Counted from the stretch's first letter, positions 8,489 through 16,086 are shown. The stretch: DNA of 40,257 bases from an uncultured Flavobacterium sp. (GCA_947626185.1 CANQRD010000011.1:1-40257); one strand, 5' to 3'. Numbers and translations are program-made. The notes: a model not told the origin generated them from the letters alone.

Positions 8489-9145
8489 TCAATGAAAGCA
8501 GTTTATTAGGGGTAATAAGCTGCTTTTGTTATTCAATATTGGTGCGATAGTACGAAAGGTGAGATTGATTCGTGGAGAATGAACTACTTGCGTTGGTGGT
8601 AAGCGGTGTAACCAAAAAGATTGTGTTTCGTCTTTCATTACCAATAAACTTCCACTATCTAGTATAAAAGAAACTATTTGCTTGGTGGATTTATGCTTAA
8701 ACAAAAATTTTCTTGCTGCGCCTAAACTTAATGATGCAATAGCTCCATTTTTCTTTAAGTCTTTTTCTCCATCGCTGTGCCAAGCCATTCCTTCAGTGCC
8801 GTCATGATATAAGTTTAACAGGCAAGAATTATAAGTTTCGCCTGTTACTTTTTCTACCAATTGTTTTAATATTAGAAGTTCTGCTGTCCAAGGTAACGCT
8901 TGTTTTGTAACGTTTGAATAAGTATAAGAAAAAGAGAAATCTGCATACCAAGCTACTTTTCGTTTAGTAATAACTTTTTTACCGAAGATAATAGCTTCGT
9001 CATTTTTCCATTCAATAGATTGCAATAGTTGATGATAGTAATAATCAGCTTCTTGTTGGTTTAGTACAAAACCATAAAAATTTACAGTACCATCATAAGG
9101 AAGATGATTGATGTTTTTTGGGTTATTATCTGAGAAAAGATCCAT
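8489..9145 (-). CDS. AlkB-like 2-oxoglutarate/Fe(II) dioxygenase
   Basis: Oxidative demethylation of alkylated nucleic-acid bases (1-methyladenine, 3-methylcytosine) is the known role of this family. The 218-residue protein has the iron ligands His123 and Asp125 in WHSDGEKD and His180 in FWLHRLPP, and the 2-oxoglutarate/base-binding Arg192 and Arg198 in PRINLTFR. The core ends near residue 200. The last 17 residues (to LINCFH) are an extension encoded by a stretch that also forms a plus-strand terminator hairpin. It starts 9 bases after the ada-like gene on the same strand, so the two form an alkylation-repair operon. Confidence 0.92.
   Translation of the reverse strand: MDLFSDNNPKNINHLPYDGTVNFYGFVLNQQEADYYYHQLLQSIEWKNDEAIIFGKKVITKRKVAWYADFSFSYTYSNVTKQALPWTAELLILKQLVEKVTGETYNSCLLNLYHDGTEGMAWHSDGEKDLKKNGAIASLSLGAARKFLFKHKSTKQIVSFILDSGSLLVMKDETQSFWLHRLPPTQVVHSPRINLTFRTIAPILNNKSSLLPLINCFH
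8495..8526 (+). terminator. Terminator for the plus-strand sulfur gene, inside alkB
   Basis: AAAGCAGTTTATTA and TAATAAGCTGCTTT make a 14-base-pair stem with a GGGG loop, followed by TTTTGTTATT. One pair is U-G when read on the plus strand and becomes an A-C mismatch on the minus strand. The hairpin therefore favours terminating plus-strand transcripts, although it lies in the 3' coding end of alkB. Confidence 0.65.
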
Positions 9146-9154
9146 TGTTTTACA

Positions 9155-10009
9155 CTAAAAAGATTCGGATTCATGTGTTTGTACACCTTCCCAGCCAATG
9201 ATAATTTCTTTTCTCAGGCTTCCCCACATATAATTGCCAAAATTACCTGTAGATTGTATCACCCGATGACAAGGGATTAAGAATGCCACTGGATTACTAC
9301 CAATAGCTGTACCAACCGCTCTCCAAGCTTTTGGATTATCAATGCTATTGGCAATTGTACTATAAGTTACTAAATTTCCTTCGGGAATAGTTAATAAGCT
9401 ATTCCAAACCTTTAGCTGAAAATCAGTGCCTTTTAAGTGTAGTTTTATACTGTTTAGATTTGCTTTTTTTTGATCAAATATTTGCAGTGCATCAAGCTGT
9501 CTTTGGTGTTTTTCTTTTATAAAAGTAGCTTGTTTAAATTGTTGAAATAAATGATCAAGAGCATTTTTATTATCTTCAACAAATACCATATAACAAATAC
9601 CTTTATTGGTGTTTGCGATTAGTACAAGACCAAAAAGTGTTTCAAAAAAATGATAATAAATAATTAATCCTTTACCTTCATTTTTGTATTCGGCAGGCGT
9701 CATTCCTTCTATAGAAATAAATAAGTCATGAAGTCGGCTTGTACTAGATAATCCCAAAGCTTCTGCAGTATCAAACAACGTTGCTTGCTTTTCTTTTAAC
9801 AGCCATTTTGCGTATTCAACACTGGTATATTTCAAGAATTTTTTCGGACTTGTGCCAGCCCATTGTGTAAAAATTCGTTGAAAATGTGCTGAGCTTAGAT
9901 GAAGATGCTGAGCTACTTCATCTAAATTTGGTTGCTGTTTAAAATGTTGATTAATGTATTGAATTGCTTTTGCAATTCTATCATAATCTATTGTTTCACT
10001 ATTTTTCAT
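9155..10009 (-). CDS. AraC-HTH / methylated-DNA-[protein]-cysteine S-methyltransferase (Ada-like)
   Basis: Repairs O6-methylguanine by suicide transfer to a cysteine and may activate the adaptive response. With the start at 10009 (MKNSETIDYD) it has 284 residues. An AraC-type helix-turn-helix (about residues 8-110, ending MTPAEYKNEG) is followed by a methyltransferase domain with the catalytic PCHRVI (Cys247) and a preceding TYSTIANSI helix. The N-terminal zinc methyl-phosphotriester domain of E. coli Ada is absent. An ATG at 10057 would add 16 residues; I prefer 10009 because the shorter N-terminus begins just before the HTH domain. alkB follows 9 bases later. Confidence 0.9.
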   Translation of the reverse strand: MKNSETIDYDRIAKAIQYINQHFKQQPNLDEVAQHLHLSSAHFQRIFTQWAGTSPKKFLKYTSVEYAKWLLKEKQATLFDTAEALGLSSTSRLHDLFISIEGMTPAEYKNEGKGLIIYYHFFETLFGLVLIANTNKGICYMVFVEDNKNALDHLFQQFKQATFIKEKHQRQLDALQIFDQKKANLNSIKLHLKGTDFQLKVWNSLLTIPEGNLVTYSTIANSIDNPKAWRAVGTAIGSNPVAFLIPCHRVIQSTGNFGNYMWGSLRKEIIIGWEGVQTHESESF

Positions 10010-10084
10010 AACGATTTGTTTCTGAGCAAAAATGCTAAACAAATTGAATGTATGCAATCCGAAATATGCTGTTTATTAGTTTTT

Positions 10085-10555
10085 CTAATATGAAGTAATT
10101 TTTATGTTGTGCATATTTTTGATTTCGCGCATTACAAAAGAGCTGTGTGTACTACCAATACTATCTACCATTGCCAACTTGTTGAATACAAAATCTTGAT
10201 AATGACGCATATCATTTGCATACACTTTTAAGATAAAGTCGTAATCACCAGAAATGTTGTAACATTCAACCACTTCGTCAATTTGCATAATATCTTCAAT
10301 AAACTTATTATTAATCAGCTTTTCGTGCTGTTTCAGTTTAATATTACAGAATACTAAAAATCCTTTGTTTAACTTTTCTGGATCCAATAGCGCAATGTAT
10401 TTTTTAATATATCCTTCTAGCTCCAAACGTTTTACACGCTCAAATACAGGAGTTGATGAAAGATTTACTTGCTGAGCTAATTCTTTAGTAGTAACGTTAG
10501 AATTTTGCGAAAGTAAGTTAAGTAACTTTAAATCGATTTCGTCAAGATTGTGCAT
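10085..10555 (-). CDS. Lrp/AsnC family transcriptional regulator
   Basis: A 156-residue DNA-binding regulator. The N-terminal winged helix (MHNLDEIDLKLLNLL, then VTTKELAQQVNLSSTPVFERVKRLE) is followed by a RAM ligand-binding domain (about residues 65-150) with ISGDYDFILKVY. Family members respond to amino acids; the effector cannot be named here. I start it at 10555 rather than 10582, because the family begins close to LDEIDLKLL and the extra MCHHHINFA is atypical. A TAnnTTTG -7 element at 10580-10587 would also place the transcript start downstream of the longer start. It sits upstream of the alkylation-repair pair, 75 bases away, so co-regulation is possible but not shown. Confidence 0.92.
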   Translation of the reverse strand: MHNLDEIDLKLLNLLSQNSNVTTKELAQQVNLSSTPVFERVKRLELEGYIKKYIALLDPEKLNKGFLVFCNIKLKQHEKLINNKFIEDIMQIDEVVECYNISGDYDFILKVYANDMRHYQDFVFNKLAMVDSIGSTHSSFVMREIKNMHNIKITSY

Positions 10556-10579
10556 AGCAAAATTTATATGGTGATGGCA

Positions 10580-10587
10580 CAAAGTTA
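10580..10587 (-). promoter_or_regulatory. Candidate -7 element for the Lrp-family gene
   Basis: On the minus strand TAACTTTG matches TAnnTTTG and ends 24 bases before the ATG at 10555, supporting that start. No -33 TTG at the expected spacing. Confidence 0.45.
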
Positions 10588-10691
10588 AGCTAAAAGAATA
10601 ATTTGTACTAAAAAATAGCTTTATTGTTAGTTAAAAACAGAAGTTGTTTTTAACTTGTTCGAATAAAATTTACACTTTATAATATAAAGTT

Positions 10692-11384
10692 ATGCGATTA
10701 CTTTTTTTTATTATCTGCTTGATATCGTTTAATTTAGTGGCGCAGCCAAAAGCAATAACAGATAAAACAACTTATCAGTTTTGGATAAACGAACCAGCAA
10801 TTGCTGCCGAAAAATCACCATTAGTGATTTTTTTGCATGGGAGAAGTTTATCAGGAACTAATCTAGACAGAGTAAAAAGATATGGTCCGTTGAGAGGAAT
10901 AGAAAAGGGAAATTTAAAATTACCTGCTTATTTAGTAGCTCCTCAGTTGCCTTCTGGCGCTTGGAATCCGGATAAAGTAGATGAGGTGGTTCAATATATG
11001 ATTGATAATTACAATATTGATCAGAATAGAATTTATGTTACAGGAATGAGTTTAGGTGCTTACGGAACAATGAAGTATGCAAGTAAATATGCCGATAGGG
11101 TTGCCGCTGTTGTTTCTATTTGTGGAGGAGGAGAAGAGCGCGACGCTTGTAAATTAGCGAATATTCCTATTAAGCTGATTCATGGCGATAAAGATTTCAT
11201 TGTGCCTTTAAAAGAATCGAAAAAGATGATGACAGCCATTCAAGGTTGTCAGGCAAAAGCTCAAATTGAACTACAAATTGTAAAAGGTGGAAATCACGGA
11301 AGTGTAGAAGACTTATACCGACACATGGATTTGTATAATTGGTTGCTTCAATACAATAAGAATAATAATACAGAAAGTCTTTAA
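10692..11384 (+). CDS. Secreted alpha/beta-hydrolase (serine esterase)
   Basis: A 230-residue protein with an N-terminal signal peptide (hydrophobic residues 2-18, ending NLVAQ), so probably periplasmic. The alpha/beta-hydrolase triad is visible: the nucleophile Ser120 in GMSLGAYG, an Asp in HGDKDFIVP (166 or 168) and His202 in GGNHGSV. The oxyanion-hole HGRSLSG lies at about 49-55. It resembles the phospholipase/carboxylesterase or dienelactone-hydrolase branch; the substrate is unknown. It is transcribed alone and ends at a bidirectional terminator shared with the converging lipoprotein gene. Confidence 0.88.
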   Translation: MRLLFFIICLISFNLVAQPKAITDKTTYQFWINEPAIAAEKSPLVIFLHGRSLSGTNLDRVKRYGPLRGIEKGNLKLPAYLVAPQLPSGAWNPDKVDEVVQYMIDNYNIDQNRIYVTGMSLGAYGTMKYASKYADRVAAVVSICGGGEERDACKLANIPIKLIHGDKDFIVPLKESKKMMTAIQGCQAKAQIELQIVKGGNHGSVEDLYRHMDLYNWLLQYNKNNNTESL

Positions 11385-11391
11385 ATAATTA

Positions 11392-11422
11392 AAAGCGCAA
11401 TATCGAACAGATATTGCGCTTT
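11392..11422. terminator. Bidirectional terminator
   Basis: A perfect 13-base-pair stem, AAAGCGCAATATC with GATATTGCGCTTT, around the loop GAACA. It lies between the converging hydrolase and lipoprotein genes. Confidence 0.85.
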
Positions 11423-11428
11423 GTTGTA

Positions 11429-12268
11429 TTATTTTACTATTTCTTGAATTTTGTAAGCATAAGTTACTTCAGAAATCATTTTTCTTTCTGTATTAATAAT
11501 AGAATAAAAAGTAGCTTTTACTGGTAAATTAGCTTCATTATATTGATACTCAATTACTATTTTTTCTTCGCCATCGGCAGATTCCCATCCTGTCATATTA
11601 TGAGAAAATTTATAAGTAAGTGGAAAAATAAAAGAAAGATTGTTTACTAATGTAGTACAATCATAAGGAAGTTTTTCAAACGGATTTTTCTTATTATCGT
11701 AGTTTAAATTAATTTTTTCATCATCTATAGTAAAAGAAGAAATAGTGTTGTCTTTGTAATCATACGTTAATTCGCTTTCTAACAATGTGATGTATGATGC
11801 AATAAATTGATTTTGTTCGTTATAATCAAAATAATGCTGAAGAGGCATTGGTAAGTGACTCATTTTTAGTTGATAGCTATCTAATCTATTATTTGTATAG
11901 TTAAATAAATAATTACTTGCTTCTTCGTCATTAACATTTACGGTTAATTTACGCAGTTTATTATCTGTATCTAATTCGTGTATAAGATGTTGATTTAGTT
12001 CACCATTAAAAGTACCGTTGATATAAACTAATTGTTGATTTTTGGAGTCAACTAATTTAAAATCATTGTTATAATTGAACTGATAATCTACTTCTATTTT
12101 GATATCATAAGTTGTTCCCGCTTCTTCCTCTTCTTCAAATATGGTTTGTCGAATAGAGCTAATATGATATTCTTTTTCAATAATTGGTGATGTACTGTTG
12201 TCTGAACTGCAATTGAATAAAAGAAAACTTGTTGCTAAAATAAAACCAGTAGTAATAATTTTTTTCAT
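11429..12268 (-). CDS. Uncharacterised lipoprotein
   Basis: A 279-residue protein with a lipoprotein signal peptide, hydrophobic residues 6-19 then the lipobox LLFNC (Cys about 20) and Ser/Asp residues after it. The mature part is rich in Tyr, Asn and Asp with beta-strand-like repeats such as FNYNNDFKLVDSKNQQ, YDYKDNTISSF and YQYNEANLPVKATFY. These resemble the YD/RHS-like strands of many Bacteroidetes surface lipoproteins. Probably envelope anchored. It is transcribed alone and I cannot assign a function. Confidence 0.8.
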   Translation of the reverse strand: MKKIITTGFILATSFLLFNCSSDNSTSPIIEKEYHISSIRQTIFEEEEEAGTTYDIKIEVDYQFNYNNDFKLVDSKNQQLVYINGTFNGELNQHLIHELDTDNKLRKLTVNVNDEEASNYLFNYTNNRLDSYQLKMSHLPMPLQHYFDYNEQNQFIASYITLLESELTYDYKDNTISSFTIDDEKINLNYDNKKNPFEKLPYDCTTLVNNLSFIFPLTYKFSHNMTGWESADGEEKIVIEYQYNEANLPVKATFYSIINTERKMISEVTYAYKIQEIVK

Positions 12269-12394
12269 ATTAAATATATTAGTTTTTTAATTTAGTGCTA
12301 ATATAGAGTAATATTTTCAGTTAATTTATTATAACAAAACTCTAGTTGCTTATATAAGTAGTATTACAAAAGTATTTTTAAAAATATATTAAAA

Positions 12395-12941
12395 TTATTG
12401 TGAGTAGGCTAAAACTAATAGTTGGTGAGTGGTTTTCCAATTTCGAGTAGTAACAGTTTGTTGTGTTTTTCGTTCAAAGAAAGCGTTAGTCAGTTTGGTT
12501 TTTCCGTAACCATTTGGACAATGAAGATAAATTACATTTTGAACGATTTGAAATTGATCGGGTAAATAAAGCTCAGGATTATCATTTCTAGTTTTTCTGG
12601 CTGCGGATTGCTAGGCAAGAAAGTATAGTGAATAAATACGGGGTTATATTGACCACTATCGTTATACGGATTATTAGTAATTGTTTCTGCAAGTTGCTGT
12701 TTAGTAAGTGTGAAAACAGGTACAATTAATCCGAAATGTTGAGTAATAGCTGTTGTAATTAGTTGATTGATTTGATCGATATCCGTTAAATTGGACTGAA
12801 AAACAATATTTCCACTTTGAATATATGTAATAACATTATGGAAATTAAGCGTTTCAAAAGCTCTTTTAATGCTGACATTTTGATGAAGTTTTTACCACTA
12901 ACGTTTATGCCTCTTAAAAGGGTGATGTAAGTTGTTGTCAT
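12395..12941 (-). pseudogene. DUF1697 family gene broken by two frameshifts
   Basis: No long frame is open here, but the minus strand reads as one DUF1697 protein if two bases are restored. It starts MTTTYITLLRGINVSGKN at 12941. It shifts at the T-run of CTTTTG (plus-strand 12856-12859), continues with ETLNFHNVITYIQSGNIVF and on to FIHYTFLPSNPQPEK, and shifts again at the A-run of GAAAAAC (plus-strand 12592-12596). It ends NGYGKTKLTNAFFERK and then TTRNWKT, stopping at 12395. The corrected length of about 182 residues is normal for the family. Both lesions are single-base losses in homopolymers, so real decay and base-calling error are both possible. It lies after a terminator, so it is probably its own unit. 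Confidence 0.85.
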
Positions 12942-12961
12942 AAGTAATAAAAGAAAAAAGT

Positions 12962-12992
12962 AAAAAAGGAGAAAAAAACTTTCCCCTTTTTT
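12962..12992 (-). terminator. Terminator after the first VOC gene
   Basis: On the minus strand AAAAAAGGGGA pairs with TCTCCTTTTTT (11 pairs, one G-U) and runs into further T-rich sequence, seven bases past the VOC stop. It separates that gene from the broken DUF1697 gene. Confidence 0.7.
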
Positions 12993-12998
12993 AGTAAT

Positions 12999-13433
12999 TT
13001 ATTTGTTACAATTGTCGTTATAACTCATCATCCAATTAATGCCAAACTGATCGGTAAGCATACCAAAATAATCTCCCCAGAAAGTGGTTTCTAGCGGCAT
13101 TGTTATTTTGCCATTTACTGCAAGTGAAGCAAAAATAGTATCTGCTTCTTGTTTTGTATCTGCAGAAATAGATACCGAAAAATTATTGCCTTGCACATAT
13201 ATAGGCGCCCAATCTCCACCTACATCACTGCCCATTAAAACAGAAGTGCCAATAGGTAAAGAAACGTGCATTATTTTGTTTTTGTCTGTTTCAGGAACAG
13301 TGTAATCGTCACTTGTTGGCATATCACCAAAACGACCAATGTATCCAAATTCACCACCAAAAACAGATTTGTAAAAGGTAAAAGCTTCTTCGCAATTACC
13401 ATTAAAGTTAATGTATGTATTTGTTGTTGCCAT
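12999..13433 (-). CDS. VOC family protein (PhnB/glyoxalase-like)
   Basis: A 144-residue vicinal-oxygen-chelate protein of the PhnB / 3-demethylubiquinone-methyltransferase-like branch. It has the typical opening TYINFNGNCEEAFTFYKSVFGGEF, a central HVSLPIGTSVLMGSD and the C-terminal GDYFGMLTDQFGINWMMSY. Cytoplasmic, with no signal peptide. The biochemical role of this branch is mostly unknown; members are often mislabelled methyltransferases. It follows the DUF1801 gene by 23 bases and ends at a terminator. Confidence 0.9.
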   Translation of the reverse strand: MATTNTYINFNGNCEEAFTFYKSVFGGEFGYIGRFGDMPTSDDYTVPETDKNKIMHVSLPIGTSVLMGSDVGGDWAPIYVQGNNFSVSISADTKQEADTIFASLAVNGKITMPLETTFWGDYFGMLTDQFGINWMMSYNDNCNK

Positions 13434-13456
13434 AAGTAATAGCGTTTGTTGATTAA

Positions 13457-13912
13457 TTATTTTTTAAGGTTATTTTCGTATTTTTCTATCCATTGCTCTA
13501 TGGTAATTTTCTGCATCAATTCTGCAATAAGATCGTAAGGAATTTCATCTAACTTTTTAAAGCGAATACAACTTTTACCCATATCTAATTTTTGTTTGCT
13601 GTGTTTTGGATATTCTGCAACAAACCAATCTAACAATTCTGGAAAACAATAAATACCCATGTGGTAAAAGTTAATCGAATTTTTCTGTGATGCTAGTCCT
13701 GCAAAAGGCAATGGTTCTTCAGGTTTGCAATGATAACCCGCTGGATAAAGAGCATGAGGTACCACGTAGCCCAAACCACCATAACTAATAGCAGGTTCAA
13801 AACCTTTTGGTAAATTGTTGGTAATGATTTGATGTAATTTATTAAAAGCATCTGCTCTTTCTGCTGGTACATTGGCTAATATTTCTTCTACGGTATTTCC
13901 TACTGCTTTCAT
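13457..13912 (-). CDS. DUF1801 domain protein
   Basis: A 151-residue cytoplasmic protein. The DUF1801 fold is seen in EILANVPAERADAFNKLHQII (two helices), then FEPAISYGGLGYVVPHALYP, then a GKSCIRFKKLDEIPYDLIAELMQ C-terminus. Function unknown; it is often found next to VOC genes, as here, with VOC genes 9 bases upstream and 23 bases downstream. Likely co-transcribed with them. Confidence 0.88.
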   Translation of the reverse strand: MKAVGNTVEEILANVPAERADAFNKLHQIITNNLPKGFEPAISYGGLGYVVPHALYPAGYHCKPEEPLPFAGLASQKNSINFYHMGIYCFPELLDWFVAEYPKHSKQKLDMGKSCIRFKKLDEIPYDLIAELMQKITIEQWIEKYENNLKK

Positions 13913-13921
13913 ATGGATAGA

Positions 13922-14293
13922 TTAACGATGTTGGTCAATTAAAATAATATTTCCGTCTGGATCAGAAAGAGTAATGTGTGCCGGACCTTCTGTAGTAGTA
14001 TTTGCTTCTGTAGTAAGAGTAATTCCACAGTTTTTTAAATGTTGTTGAATGATTCTTACATCGTCAAATTCATCCAGGTTTTGAGCGTTTTCATCCCACC
14101 CAGGATTGAATGTGATAATGTTGTTGGGAAACATTCCTTCAAACAAGCCAATAATAGCGTTGTCGTTTTTTAAAATTAACCATTTTTGCTCAATATTTCC
14201 GCCAAAGGAAGTAAAGCCTAAGTTTTCGTAAAATGCTTTAGATTCTTGTATGTTTTTTACAGCCAGACTGATAGAAAATGCACCTAGTTTCAT
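13922..14293 (-). CDS. VOC family protein (glyoxalase/bleomycin-resistance-like)
   Basis: A 123-residue single-domain VOC protein: FSISLAVKNIQESKAFYENLGF at the N-terminus and ITLSDPDGNIILIDQH at the C-terminus, with the final Asp/Gln-His region placing a possible metal ligand. The substrate is unknown. It lies between the DUF3784 gene (26 bases upstream) and the DUF1801 gene (9 bases downstream), so part of a small operon. Confidence 0.9.
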   Translation of the reverse strand: MKLGAFSISLAVKNIQESKAFYENLGFTSFGGNIEQKWLILKNDNAIIGLFEGMFPNNIITFNPGWDENAQNLDEFDDVRIIQQHLKNCGITLTTEANTTTEGPAHITLSDPDGNIILIDQHR

Positions 14294-14319
14294 AATTGTA
14301 TTTGGGTTGAATGATTGTA

Positions 14320-14619
14320 TTATAGTTTATATTTTTTTGAATTTGAACGAATAACTAAAAAAAGGACTCCAATAACAGTTGTACAAGTTATTAGAATATC
14401 TTCTATATCAATATTAAATTTATGTACAATAAAATAACCCGCAATTAGTATAAGTGCCATTGTAAACATAACGTTTCTTAATAAGTTAGCAATACCTTGA
14501 ATATCAATTTTTTTCTGATCTTCTTTGGATAAAGTATTGTAACCAGCAATTAAAAAATACATTTTTCCATATTTTATGGCTATTCCAATAATAATAAAAA
14601 TTAGGGCTGTTGCAATCAT
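14320..14619 (-). CDS. DUF3784 small membrane protein
   Basis: A 99-residue protein with three hydrophobic segments (about residues 2-17, 50-67 and 74-90) and the family's conserved YFLIAGYNTLSKEDQKKID between the first two. Inner membrane; function unknown. It may be the first gene of the VOC/DUF1801 operon. Confidence 0.85.
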   Translation of the reverse strand: MIATALIFIIIGIAIKYGKMYFLIAGYNTLSKEDQKKIDIQGIANLLRNVMFTMALILIAGYFIVHKFNIDIEDILITCTTVIGVLFLVIRSNSKKYKL

Positions 14620-14651
14620 ATATTGTTATTCTTCTTCTAATATACAAAAAA

Positions 14652-14687
14652 ATAACCTCGTGTTTAAAAGGCTTAAAACGAGGTTAT
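14652..14687 (-). terminator. Terminator of the PEGA-lipoprotein unit
   Basis: ATAACCTCG and CGAGGTTAT form a 9-base-pair stem. On the minus strand the 3' arm runs into a T-tract. It lies 52 bases beyond the PEGA-gene stop. Confidence 0.75.
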
Positions 14688-14738
14688 GTATTTTAGTTTT
14701 TGCGTCAAAAATGAAGTTGTAAAACTTAGTGTAAGTTT

Positions 14739-15203
14739 TTATAATTTTTCTAGCTGACCTACTTTTTCCCAATTATTATCTATCTCCAAAGAAACTGCAA
14801 TATAAATTCCATTATTATCTGTTTTAAAAGCAGTTCCTTGTGTAAGTTGTGCATTTAGTTCTTTAGGAGTAAGGTGGTACATAGCACCTGTAATCGGATC
14901 AATAATAAGACCAACAATTCCGCCAAAAGCAATATTTCCAAGATACCAAGCATTAAACTTTTTTGTTAATTTAGTTTCATACGGTAAATATCCATCCAAT
15001 TTTATCATTACTGCATAATCTCTATTTCTATAAAGTTTTGTCTTAAATGGAGTTTTTCCAATTTCTACTTCATCAATATAAATTGTAGCTTGACTAGGAG
15101 TACTAGAAAAATTTACAGTTTGTCTACTTCCAGAAATAATAGTTGCGCAACTAGTTGTTAGCAAGATAGTTGATATTCCTATTAGGAAAGATAATTTTTT
15201 CAT
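14739..15203 (-). CDS. PEGA-domain lipoprotein
   Basis: A 154-residue lipoprotein with a signal peptide and lipobox LLTTSC (Cys about 19). A PEGA-type domain follows: VNFSSTPSQATIYIDEVEIG, then TPFKTKLYRNRDYAVMIKLDGY. A hydrophobic glycine-rich stretch WYLGNIAFGGIVGLIIDP (about 91-108) resembles a membrane-embedded hairpin. PEGA domains are surface/envelope beta-modules, with no enzymatic role implied. It starts 7 bases after the neighbouring small lipoprotein gene, so they are probably one unit. Confidence 0.85.
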   Translation of the reverse strand: MKKLSFLIGISTILLTTSCATIISGSRQTVNFSSTPSQATIYIDEVEIGKTPFKTKLYRNRDYAVMIKLDGYLPYETKLTKKFNAWYLGNIAFGGIVGLIIDPITGAMYHLTPKELNAQLTQGTAFKTDNNGIYIAVSLEIDNNWEKVGQLEKL

Positions 15204-15210
15204 TATTTAT

Positions 15211-15597
15211 TTAATTAATTTGTAATTGATATTGTGGTAAAGAATTTATATCGCCTTCATATTTATAAAAGTCTATTTTTATTCTGTAGCAAGAACTCCA
15301 TAAGTCTGGTTTTTTACTTTCAGTAACTTTTACAATATTAGCGCCGTTTTCTCTAGCTATTTTTCTTGCTTTTACGAGATTTGAATTAAAACCACAATCA
15401 GTTGAAAATCCAGAGTCTCCGAATTTCGCATTTCCAATTCTTATAGCATTTTCAGGAACTTCATGATTCATATCTAAAAAAGCCACTTTATCGTTTGTTG
15501 TTAACGTTTTTTCTTGATTAGTAATTGTTGTTTTAATAGTAGAAGCACAACTTGTTAATATTAAAACTACACTTATTGTAGAAAGAATACGTTTCAT
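15211..15597 (-). CDS. Uncharacterised small lipoprotein
   Basis: A 128-residue protein with lipobox LILTSC (Cys about 17). The mature part has DKVAFLDMNHEVPENAIRIG, GDSGFSTDC and ARKIARENGANIVKVTE, the last resembling the 'A-x-x-x-GA-N' motif of several small envelope proteins with an alpha/beta heavy-metal-like fold. Two further cysteines (DCGF, SSCYR) could form a disulfide. I do not recognise a named family. Confidence 0.75.
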   Translation of the reverse strand: MKRILSTISVVLILTSCASTIKTTITNQEKTLTTNDKVAFLDMNHEVPENAIRIGNAKFGDSGFSTDCGFNSNLVKARKIARENGANIVKVTESKKPDLWSSCYRIKIDFYKYEGDINSLPQYQLQIN

Positions 15598-15921
15598 TTA
15601 CGTAATTGATTTAAAATTAAAGAGAATACCTAGTAGATTTTGACTTATTAAAATTTGTAATTTAACTAATACGGAATTAAAGATTAGTTTGGCCTGCTAA
15701 TTTAAGAAAAAAAACAATATAGTATTTTTATCGGGATAGAAAGCCTTGAGTAAACTGTAATTGTGTTAATATTTTGTGTAAGTAACATGTCTTTTTTTTG
15801 TGAAATTTTGTAGAAAAAAGATAGGTAAATTTGTTTTAAGTAAGGTTAAATAACTAAAATGATTTATTTTATGTAAATAAGCTGGTTTGTTGTTTCTAGC
15901 AAAGAGGTTTGGAAAAAATAA
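15598..15921. other. Intergenic stretch with no recognised gene
   Basis: About 320 AT-rich bases between the small lipoprotein gene and the tRNA terminator. There is one TAnnTTTG-like octamer on the plus strand (near 15826) with no gene after it. I see no open frame, repeat or RNA gene. Confidence 0.5.
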
Positions 15922-15951
15922 CCCCCTTTAAACATTAGTATTTAAAGGGGG
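15922..15951 (-). terminator. Terminator of tRNA-Ser
   Basis: CCCCCTTTAAA and TTTAAAGGGGG form an 11-base-pair perfect stem with an 8-base loop. On the minus strand it begins four bases past the tRNA 3' end and is followed by TTATTTTTT. Confidence 0.85.
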
Positions 15952-15954
15952 GTG

Positions 15955-16039
15955 CAGAGAGGAAGGGATTCGAACCCTCGATACGTTGCCGTATACACAC
16001 TTTCCAGGCGTGCGCCTTCGACCACTCGGCCACCTCTCT
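15955..16039 (-). tRNA. tRNA-Ser (anticodon GGA)
   Basis: The minus strand folds as a class II tRNA of 85 bases. The acceptor stem is AGAGAGG with CCTCTCT and discriminator G. The D-arm starts TGGCCGAGTGG, the anticodon loop CTGGAAA carries GGA, a long variable arm holds TACG..CGTA, and the T-arm is GGGTTCGAATCCC. The long variable arm and G discriminator are the serine identity features. The 3' CCA is not encoded (CAC follows), so it must be added after transcription. It lies 25 bases downstream of the asparaginase gene on the same strand. Confidence 0.96.
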
Positions 16040-16052
16040 ATAGGTGTGGGTG

Positions 16053-16086
16053 CAAATATACTATTTATTCTTCCATTTCTCCACAA
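16053..16086 (-). promoter_or_regulatory. Promoter of tRNA-Ser, reaching into the asparaginase gene
   Basis: On the minus strand TATATTTG (16053-16060) is a perfect TAnnTTTG -7 element ending 13 bases before the tRNA 5' end. TTG (16084-16086) stands 23 bases upstream as a -33 element, inside the last codons of the asparaginase gene. Confidence 0.6.

Noticed and set aside
15826..15840. TAAATTTG octamer in the region before tRNA-Ser as a promoter
   Set aside because: It points to the plus strand where no gene follows before the tRNA terminator, and AT-rich DNA produces this octamer by chance.
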